Shown: in pieces, positions 58,025 through 64,000 of the stretch
Layout of the letters: every line of letters begins with the position of its first letter
How positions within the stretch are numbered: position 1 is the stretch's first letter
DNA from: Neobacillus mesonae
GTDB taxonomy: Bacteria > Bacillota > Bacilli > Bacillales > Cytobacillaceae
NCBI RefSeq assembly: GCF_001636315.1
Contig: NZ_KV440949.1
Location: 770,203 to 834,202 of the forward strand
Length of the DNA stretch: 64,000 nt
Direction of reading: 5' to 3'
Made by a program: the position numbers and the translations under genes
The notes under the pieces: generated by a model
What the model saw: the letters and a program-made list of their open reading frames with translations, nothing else
Databases searched by the model: none
What the model was told of the DNA's origin: nothing

Positions 58025-59217
58025 TCATGAATCTCCTTGGTAATCGGCTGCCCGACTGCAATGTTTTCGATAACTTTAAAATGGATATCTAGTATAACCT
58101 TACCACTTTTTATCTTCTTGTGTAAAATTTTTTCCTCTTTAAAAATAGCATCGTCATCTACTTTCTTTTTTATGTCATTTCGTGCCATCTCGATTGCTTT
58201 TTCCTCTGCCTCTTTTTCTGTATAAGTTCGGATGTATTTTTCACGCTCACGGATGGTTTTGTCTACATAAGAAATCGGTAATTCCCATTTTAGAAAGTGA
58301 AGTTTATGGATAGTCTTTTCCGTTTTATAGTCTTTAAATTCAGGTTTTCCAAAACCCCAGACAGGAATTTCAAAACTCCCAAGTAAAAGTGAATATTTCC
58401 TCTTCTCCTTCCCATTATAAACATTAAAAGCAGACTTAATTGGCAGTTCCACATGGCCCATATACCAAATTTCCCCCCAAACATCCCCTTTCGCTGCTAC
58501 AAGCTGCGGTTCCTCCCCTTCTTGTCCAATTACACCAGACACAAGCAGCTGTCCCTTCGCAACATAGTCATTCTTGTCAACCATTTTTTGACCATCATCA
58601 ATATCCATCCTAACGATAACCGCCTTCTTTTTTGCAACAAGATTCCTTGGGGAGAGCTTTTCTGGCTGCTTCGGTTCATTTTTCTCCACGACCTGCAGAT
58701 GGTAGGTTGTCCCCTTTAACTCCACACCAACCCACGTAATTTCACCAATATTATTGGTAAGCTGCCGTTGAATCCCTTCCGCGTTGTCAACAAAAAATTG
58801 AAACTTGCCAATTTTAACTCCTATCTTGTCCAATTCTTGACGGATTTGATATTCCGTTGCCGGCTTTGCCCCTTTTATATCAATTCCCCAAATAACATTT
58901 GATAAAAGAAACACAATTAGAAGGAACATCGCTGCCCCAATCAAGAAGCCGCTGTTTTTTAACATACGCTTTATTAAAAACGGTGCACCGCTTCTTCCCA
59001 AAAAGGAAATGCGGCAGCCGCTTTTTCTCGCTAAATGTCTTAATGACAAAGCATCCTGTAATTTTATTTTAAAGGTGATAGTATCGGTTCCATGCCTTTT
59101 AACATTCCAAATATGAATTCCATTGCGCATGAGGGTGTTTAACAATCGCTCGATGCCTTTACCTGTAACCTTTACAGTAACCCTGCCAAATAAAAAAACG
59201 ATCCACTGGTTCTTCAT
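58021..59217 (-). CDS. yqfD: Sporulation protein YqfD
   Basis: This 398-residue protein has a cytoplasmic N-terminal domain (about 1-85), one or two membrane helices (about 88-108), and a large extracytoplasmic part with DVWGEIWYMGHVELP. The family is required for normal spore formation in B. subtilis and belongs to the SigE regulon. ATG overlaps the yqfC stop; yqfC-yqfD-phoH form one overlapping unit. Confidence 0.92.
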   Translation of the reverse strand: MKNQWIVFLFGRVTVKVTGKGIERLLNTLMRNGIHIWNVKRHGTDTITFKIKLQDALSLRHLARKSGCRISFLGRSGAPFLIKRMLKNSGFLIGAAMFLLIVFLLSNVIWGIDIKGAKPATEYQIRQELDKIGVKIGKFQFFVDNAEGIQRQLTNNIGEITWVGVELKGTTYHLQVVEKNEPKQPEKLSPRNLVAKKKAVIVRMDIDDGQKMVDKNDYVAKGQLLVSGVIGQEGEEPQLVAAKGDVWGEIWYMGHVELPIKSAFNVYNGKEKRKYSLLLGSFEIPVWGFGKPEFKDYKTEKTIHKLHFLKWELPISYVDKTIREREKYIRTYTEKEAEEKAIEMARNDIKKKVDDDAIFKEEKILHKKIKSGKVILDIHFKVIENIAVGQPITKEIHE

Positions 59218-59516
59218 TTTGTTCCTCCCGGATTTTCATTTATATAGATTACCTGATCAATTTTTCCTTCCAGTAAGATTTCTTCAGGTAAAATTGTTTT
59301 AATCACAAAGGATTTCCCTTTAATCAATAATTGCCCCTGCTTTAACAACAGTCGGAGTTCTTTGTCGGTAAAAGCCAGTAAGCCGCGATGATTTTCAATA
59401 TATATGTGAATTTGTCCAATCATTGTGATTCGGGGTAAATCCATCATGACATCTTGAGGAAGATCCATGTTTTTTGTTATCCAGCTGCGAACCCGCCCGA
59501 CCCATGTTTTTGCCAT
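59214..59516 (-). CDS. yqfC: Sporulation protein YqfC
   Basis: This 100-residue protein of the YqfC family (DLPQDVMMDLPRITMIGQIHIYIENHRGLLAFTDKELRLLLKQG) is beta-rich and partners yqfD in spore formers. Its ribosome site AAAGGGGG lies in the 3-prime arm of the hairpin at 59517-59568. Translation may therefore depend on whether transcription starts inside or upstream of that hairpin. Confidence 0.92.
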   Translation of the reverse strand: MAKTWVGRVRSWITKNMDLPQDVMMDLPRITMIGQIHIYIENHRGLLAFTDKELRLLLKQGQLLIKGKSFVIKTILPEEILLEGKIDQVIYINENPGGTK

Positions 59517-59568
59517 AAAAAAAAGAACCCCCTTTCATCTCATGTTTATGAAATGACGCGGGGTTCTA
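59517..59568 (-). terminator. Terminator overlapping the yqfC ribosome site
   Basis: Arms containing AGAACCCC and GGGGTTCT with an inner TCATTTCAT/ATGAGATGA pairing form a long stem, then eight T on the minus strand. The T-run ends directly at the yqfC ATG. Confidence 0.8.
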
Positions 59569-59612
59569 GCACATCTTTTTCCATTTGCGTTTCTATTTCC
59601 CATGAAAAAGAA

Positions 59613-60068
59613 TTACGTTTTTCGAGTAAAATGAGGATTTTTTGAGCGCGGCTCTCCAAGTATTTCAGCCCAAACAATCCCATTTATAATCATGCTGGCA
59701 TCCGGTTCTTCTTGTAAGAAACTTTTCTCCTCAGCTGTTTCAATGTAACGATGCTCTTTTACTCTTGGTAGTGCTTCTACTCCTTCTTTCTGAAGGTTTT
59801 GGTTTTCTTGTTCCTGCATTTGAACCTGTACTTTATGTTTTACTCTCTGCCGGTTGATCAATTCTGGATTTGATGGCAGAGGGTGCTGGGCTTCGCTCTG
59901 GACCGGTTTTGTTCTTTTATTCGTTTCATTCTGCATAAAGGTCTTAATTTCCTCGAAAGTTTCAAAGGAAATTGGCTTATTTCTTCTATGATCCTGTTTG
60001 TTAGTCTTGCCTTTTCCAAAAATACTTGAGAGGATTCCCGCTATAATGATAAAAAATAGAATCTCCAT
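59613..60068 (-). CDS. yqfB: YqfB-like protein
   Basis: The 151-residue protein has one short N-terminal membrane segment (about 2-15), then a long charged Gln/Glu/Lys-rich region with no clear fold. A conserved-looking C-terminal section MIINGIVWAEILGEPRSKNPH follows. Position between floA and yqfC matches yqfB of B. subtilis; the call rests mainly on that. Function unknown. Confidence 0.65.
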   Translation of the reverse strand: MEILFFIIIAGILSSIFGKGKTNKQDHRRNKPISFETFEEIKTFMQNETNKRTKPVQSEAQHPLPSNPELINRQRVKHKVQVQMQEQENQNLQKEGVEALPRVKEHRYIETAEEKSFLQEEPDASMIINGIVWAEILGEPRSKNPHFTRKT

Positions 60069-60105
60069 ATGGCCACCTCTTTCTTCCTACAGACCAGGCA
60101 CTACG

Positions 60106-61101
60106 TTACTTATCATCCTTCTTTTCACCAGTTAATCGCCCAATTGATCCTCTCATATCTGTGTCAGCGGAAATATTTTTAAAGTTCAAATAATCCATTA
60201 CACCAATATTCCCTGTTTTCAAGGCATCTGCCATCGCAAGAGGAACCGTCGCCTCCGCTTCTACTACCTTCGCCCTCATTTCCTGTACTTTCGCTTTCAT
60301 TTCCTGCTCTTGAGCAACAGCCATCGCCCTGCGCTCCTCAGCTTTGGCTTGAGCAATCCGCTTATCCGCTTCCGCCTGTTCCGTCTGCAGCTCAGCACCG
60401 ATATTTTTGCCAATATCCACATCCGCTATATCAATCGAAAGAATTTCAAAGGCTGTACCAGCATCCAGCCCCTTTGCTAACACAGTCTGCGAAATCAAAT
60501 CAGGGTTTTCCAACACTTTACTATGGCTTTCAGAAGAACCAATGGTTGATACGACACCTTCACCGACACGGGCAACCACCGTTTCTTCCCCGGCACCTCC
60601 GACAAGACGATCGATATTGGCGCGGACGGTGATTCTTGCTTTCGCCTTTACTTCTATACCATTCTTGGCAACACCAGCAATAAACGGTGTTTCAATTACC
60701 TTTGGATTAACACTCATTTGTACGGCTTCCAACACATCACGGCCGGCAAGGTCAATGGCGGCACAACGTTCAAAGGTTAATTCAATATTGGCTCGTTGTG
60801 CCGCAATCAAGGCATTTACAACCCGGTCAACGTTACCCCCGGCAAGATAGTGGCTTTCAAGCTGGTTAATTGTCACCTTTAACCCTGCTTTATGTGCCTT
60901 AATTAACGGGTTTACCACCCTGCCGGGAATAACCCTGCGGAGTCTCATCCCAACAAGTGTGAAAATACTAATTCTTACTCCTGCGGCAAGCGCTGAAATC
61001 CAGAGCATCACCGGAATGAAAGATAGCAGGATACCAAAGAAAATTAAAGCAACTACAACTACTGCTACAATAAAAAATGTTCCACCTGTAATAAAATCCA
61101 T
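60106..61101 (-). CDS. floA: Flotillin-like scaffold protein FloA
   Basis: The 331-residue protein has an N-terminal membrane hairpin (about 5-35), a PHB/SPFH domain (about 60-230) and a C-terminal coiled coil rich in Ala-Glu repeats ([22 protein letters not shown], about 232-290). FloA organises functional membrane microdomains. It directly follows the NfeD-like gene, its usual partner. GGAGG precedes the ATG. Confidence 0.95.
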   Translation of the reverse strand: MDFITGGTFFIVAVVVVALIFFGILLSFIPVMLWISALAAGVRISIFTLVGMRLRRVIPGRVVNPLIKAHKAGLKVTINQLESHYLAGGNVDRVVNALIAAQRANIELTFERCAAIDLAGRDVLEAVQMSVNPKVIETPFIAGVAKNGIEVKAKARITVRANIDRLVGGAGEETVVARVGEGVVSTIGSSESHSKVLENPDLISQTVLAKGLDAGTAFEILSIDIADVDIGKNIGAELQTEQAEADKRIAQAKAEERRAMAVAQEQEMKAKVQEMRAKVVEAEATVPLAMADALKTGNIGVMDYLNFKNISADTDMRGSIGRLTGEKKDDK

Positions 61102-61123
61102 ATTTTTTACCTCCAGTCTAATT

Positions 61124-61759
61124 CTAGTTTACCTCGCGTACTACAATTCGGGCCCCTTCTACTTTAATGACTTTCACCCGTACATTTTTCTCAATATAGC
61201 TGCCTTCACTGACTACATCGATTCTCTCATTATTAATCACAATCGTACCCGCCGGGCGCAAGGTGGTCAAAGCAATTCCTTCCTGTCCCAGCAAATCTGT
61301 CCGGTTAATATTCGAAACATAGCCGTCTTCCTTTTTAGCGGTATCAAACAATACCATTTTATTAAACAGAATCAATTTCTTTCCTAACACCCTAATCATT
61401 AAAAAGAATACCGTAATTGAAATTATAATTGCAATGAGAATGGATACACCCATTTGCAAAGGGTTTTCCGCAGCCAGGAAAAAGCTGAAAAGCAAAGCAC
61501 CAAAACCTAGAGTCCCCGCTACTGCACCGGGAAGAAATAGCTCAAAAAAGATTAATAAGATTCCAACAACAAATAATGTTAAGGTTCCAACCCCAGCAAG
61601 CCCTGCTTGGAAATGTCCATAAAAGAATAATACTAACGCAAATAAACCAATGAAACCCGCGATACCGAACTTCGGTGAAAATAGTTCAAGGATCATACCT
61701 ACTCCCGCAATGGTTAAGAGAGCGGTTACAACGATCGGGTCAGTCAGAAATGCAGTCAT
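61124..61759 (-). CDS. yqeZ: NfeD-like membrane protein (YqeZ)
   Basis: The 211-residue protein has about four membrane helices (5-145) and a C-terminal NfeD OB-fold (about 152-210, [54 protein letters not shown]). It lacks the N-terminal ClpP-like protease domain that B. subtilis YqeZ carries, so it is the short NfeD form. It forms an operon with floA. Confidence 0.85.
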   Translation of the reverse strand: MTAFLTDPIVVTALLTIAGVGMILELFSPKFGIAGFIGLFALVLFFYGHFQAGLAGVGTLTLFVVGILLIFFELFLPGAVAGTLGFGALLFSFFLAAENPLQMGVSILIAIIISITVFFLMIRVLGKKLILFNKMVLFDTAKKEDGYVSNINRTDLLGQEGIALTTLRPAGTIVINNERIDVVSEGSYIEKNVRVKVIKVEGARIVVREVN

Positions 61760-61836
61760 TCTTATGTGAGCCCCCTTTCTATAATCAATAATACGTTTAA
61801 TGCGCTATAAGGTTTCATTTATTATTGGTAATAAAT

Positions 61837-61868
61837 AAAAAGACCACAGACAATTTGCCTGCGGTCCC
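61837..61868 (-). terminator. Terminator of rpsU-yqeY
   Basis: GACCGCAG and CTGTGGTC arms are followed by five T on the minus strand, past the yqeY stop. Confidence 0.85.
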
Positions 61869-61880
61869 GATGTCAGAATA

Positions 61881-62327
61881 CTATGAAAGGTGTTGTTGTA
61901 CAAATTTATTAACAAGTGAGCCGTCTGATTTACCTTTTACTTTAGGCATAATAGCAGCCATCACTTTTCCCATATCTGCTTTTGATTTTGCGCCAACCTC
62001 AAGAATCGTTTGTTTGACGATTTCAGCAAGTTCTTCTTCAGACAGCTGCTTCGGCATATACAATTCGACAATTGCGATCTCATTGCGCAATTTTTCAACC
62101 AGGTCCTCGCGGCCTGCTTTATCAAACTCATGGAGGGAGTCTTTGCGTTGTTTAAGTTCGCGAGTTAGGACCGTTAACTCTTGATCATCGGAAAGTTCTT
62201 TTACTCCAAGCTTAATGGCTTCATTTTGCATGGAAGCTTTGACCATCCGAATGACAGAGAGTTTGTCTTTTTCCCTACTTTTCATCGCTTGTTTCATGTC
62301 ATTATTTAAACGCTCTAGAAGACTCAT
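61881..62327 (-). CDS. yqeY: GatB/YqeY domain protein
   Basis: This 148-residue helical protein resembles the tail domain of Gat[34 protein letters not shown] at the start and [30 protein letters not shown] at the end. It is thought to contact tRNA; exact role unclear. It lies 13 bases behind rpsU, the usual pairing. Confidence 0.94.
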   Translation of the reverse strand: MSLLERLNNDMKQAMKSREKDKLSVIRMVKASMQNEAIKLGVKELSDDQELTVLTRELKQRKDSLHEFDKAGREDLVEKLRNEIAIVELYMPKQLSEEELAEIVKQTILEVGAKSKADMGKVMAAIMPKVKGKSDGSLVNKFVQQHLS

Positions 62328-62340
62328 TTATTACACCCTC

Positions 62341-62514
62341 TTAAAACTTACGTTTTCTAGCTGCTTCAGACTTTTTCTTACGTTTTACACTTGGTTTTTC
62401 ATAAAATTCGCGCTTTCTTGCCTCTTGCAAAGTACCAGTTTTTGATACAGAACGTTTGAAGCGACGAAGAGCATCTTCAAGCGATTCGTTTTTACGAACG
62501 ACGGTTTTAGACAT
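62341..62514 (-). CDS. rpsU: 30S ribosomal protein S21
   Basis: The 57-residue S21 begins [28 protein letters not shown] and ends in a Lys/Arg-rich tail. ATG at 62514 follows GGAGGG; eight further codons of open frame are not used. It affects translation initiation on the 30S subunit. The promoter is at 62570-62598. Confidence 0.97.
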
Positions 62515-62569
62515 CCTCTTTCCCTCCCTCCGAAACACAACACACTAACATCAATCCATGTACCTTGCA

Positions 62570-62598
62570 ATTATAATATAACCTTGAAGCTAGGTCAA
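62570..62598 (-). promoter_or_regulatory. SigA promoter of rpsU
   Basis: On the minus strand TTGACC (62593-62598) and TATAAT (62570-62575) are separated by 17 bases, about 56 bases before the start codon. Confidence 0.8.
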
Positions 62599-62738
62599 CT
62601 GAAATTAACTTATCTAAGACTAGACAATTCAAATTTTATTCGGTGAAAGAATATTTTTTACAGCTTGCCTTTCATCGAAAGTAAATGGCATGTCCCTTCA
62701 GCATAGACCATACAATGAATGAAGGGGGGCCTAAGACA

Positions 62739-63686
62739 ATGCTGTACATATTATTATTTGTTCTTTGTATCTTATTATTTATTTTTGGAATGACCATTAT
62801 ACGCTTTGGCTTGTTTAATTTGTCTGCCAATAAATTAAAAACGTGGCTGATTAAACTGACAAGCTCACCTTTAAAAGGAATGCTGACAGGAACATTTATT
62901 ACCGCTCTTATTCAAAGCAGTTCGGCGGTAATGGTTATTACAATTGGTTTAATTTCGGCAAGGATCATGACCTTTCCGCAATCAATCGGTATCATTCTTG
63001 GGACAAACATCGGCACGACATTTAAAACCGAGCTGATTACCTTTAACTTAGACGCTGTTTTAGTTCCGTTTGCGGTCGGCGGCGCTGCTATGATCTTATT
63101 TCCAAATAAAAAAATAAGGAGTATTGGGATGCTGTTTTTCGGGATTGCTTCCGTTTTTACGGCGATGAAAGGGTTTGAGATGTTGGCCCATCCCCTTACC
63201 TCCATGAAAGCCATTCATCATTTTATCTTATCAATAAATGATAATATCATTTTAAGTTTGCTCACAGGCACCATTATTACATCGATTATCCAGTCAAGTA
63301 CGGCGATGACGGGAATCGCTATGGGATTTTTATCAGCGGGGCTCTTGCAGCTTGATGCAGGCATTGCAATTGTTTTTGGGGCCAATATCGGTACATGTGT
63401 TACCGCGTTGATAGCCGCGATCGGAGGCGGCAGCGAATCGAGGCTCGCCGCCTACGCCCACGTCTGGCTTAACGTTTTCGGTGTCCTGCTATTTCTCCCG
63501 CTGATCCCGTGGCTAACGGAATTCGCCCCGTTAATGGCCAGCAAAAAGGATGTCCAGCTGGCACATATAAGCGTTATCTTTAATGTCGCTACCTCACTGC
63601 TTGTACTGCCATTTGCCGTAAAATTCGGCGAGATGATATTATTCTTGCATGATAAGAAGCCGAGAACCCCTATAATTAAAGAATAA
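62739..63686 (+). CDS. yqeW: Na/Pi cotransporter family protein (YqeW)
   Basis: The 315-residue protein has about nine helices and two inverted NptA-type repeats. Each carries the QSS motif and a GxNIGT motif: LIQSSSAVMVITIG with LGTNIGTTF (about 63-112), and IIQSSTAMTGIAMG with FGANIGTCVTA (about 185-235). It likely couples sodium to phosphate or a related anion. ATG at 62739 is supported by AAGGGGGG; the frame opens 18 codons earlier. Confidence 0.9.
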   Translation: MLYILLFVLCILLFIFGMTIIRFGLFNLSANKLKTWLIKLTSSPLKGMLTGTFITALIQSSSAVMVITIGLISARIMTFPQSIGIILGTNIGTTFKTELITFNLDAVLVPFAVGGAAMILFPNKKIRSIGMLFFGIASVFTAMKGFEMLAHPLTSMKAIHHFILSINDNIILSLLTGTIITSIIQSSTAMTGIAMGFLSAGLLQLDAGIAIVFGANIGTCVTALIAAIGGGSESRLAAYAHVWLNVFGVLLFLPLIPWLTEFAPLMASKKDVQLAHISVIFNVATSLLVLPFAVKFGEMILFLHDKKPRTPIIKE

Positions 63687-63769
63687 TGGGTACTTGTGGG
63701 ATGTAACTAATTCATTGAATAACCGAATTTAAATTGGAATAACAAAATTGTAGGAATTGGGGGCTATCG

Positions 63770-64000
63770 GGCTATTGGCGACATAACTCAGTACAAAAAT
63801 GAGTAAAGTGTTTCTAATCGAGGCTGTTGGCGACATAACTCAGTACAAAAATGAGTAAAGTGTTTCCAATCAAGGCTATTGGCGACATAACTCAGTGTAA
63901 AAATTTGAAAAGTGTTTCCAATCAAGGCTATTGACGACATAGCTTGGTGTAAAAATTTGAAAAGTGTTTCCAATCTGGGCTATTGGTGACATAACTCGGT
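63770..64000. repeat. 52-bp tandem repeat array, running off the window
   Basis: Four full head-to-tail units start at 63770, 63822, 63874 and 63926, plus a partial fifth from 63978. Each opens GGCTATTGGCGACATAACTC or a close variant and ends GTGTTTCCAATC plus two bases. Units 1 and 2 share AGTACAAAAATGAG, while 3 and 4 share GTGTAAAAATTTGA. The length is not a multiple of three and no reading frame spans it. Confidence 0.9.

Noticed and set aside
60407..60850. Plus-strand 147-codon frame opposite floA
   Set aside because: Antisense shadow of floA; Ser/Thr/Pro-rich translation without a start site.
63788..63973. Minus-strand 61-codon frame in the tandem array
   Set aside because: The 52-bp period shifts frame at each unit, so the frame is a by-product of the repeats.
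63770..64000. CRISPR array
   Set aside because: The units are contiguous tandem copies with no unique spacers between repeats.

Overview
The window reads as chromosomal DNA of a low-GC, endospore-forming Bacillaceae bacterium (Bacillus/Neobacillus-like). From about 8.1 kb to 63.7 kb the gene order closely follows the B. subtilis yqe-yqf-yqg region. It runs comGA, glcK, yqgQ, gluP, yqgN, the pst phosphate operon, pbpA, yqgE, sodA, yqgB, yqfZ, ispG, yqfX, yqfW, zur, ispH, yqfQ, cshB, nfo, yqfO, trmK, cccA, rpoD, dnaG, ppsR, ccpN, glycyl-tRNA synthetase, recO, era, cdd, dgkA, ybeY, pgpH, phoH, yqfD, yqfC, floA, yqeZ, yqeY, rpsU and yqeW. The sporulation proteins YqfC and YqfD support a spore former.

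Bases 1 to about 8055 are different: AT-rich, with small hypothetical genes, a truncated serine recombinase at the left edge, two lipoproteins, a lone PD-(D/E)XK nuclease, and a replicon-like module. That module is an HTH initiator-like gene preceded by three 23-bp iterons, followed by four tightly packed genes of unknown function. The block abuts a comGB gene cut off after about 30 recognisable residues. The simplest reading is that a plasmid-like or integrative element has inserted into the comG competence operon.

Region by region: 8-16 kb holds comGA, glucokinase, the rhomboid protease GluP, L-lactate dehydrogenase, a DUF92 membrane protein, 5-formyl-THF cyclo-ligase and ribosomal protein L33. 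16-24 kb holds a glycosyltransferase/DUF4912 cluster and phoU-pstB-pstB-pstA-pstC-pstS under a clear PhoP-box array. 24-37 kb holds cell wall (PBP), oxidative stress (SodA), redox sensing (Fnr-like), isoprenoid (IspG, IspH) and zinc (Zur, ZnuBC) genes. 37-43 kb holds an RNA helicase, endonuclease IV, TrmK and cytochrome c550. 44-48 kb is the dnaG-rpoD macromolecular-synthesis operon, with a decayed yqxD just upstream. 48-54 kb holds PpsR, CcpN, a T-box-controlled single-chain GlyRS, RecO, YqzL, Era and Cdd. 54-63 kb holds DgkA, YbeY, PgpH, PhoH, YqfD, YqfC, FloA/NfeD, YqeY, S21 and a Na/Pi cotransporter. The right edge is a 52-bp tandem repeat array that runs off the window.

Points most worth a second look are the comGB interruption with its adjoining iteron/replicon module, the yqxD pseudogene, the 52-bp tandem array, and a 42-bp palindromic repeat present twice with a compensatory base-pair change.
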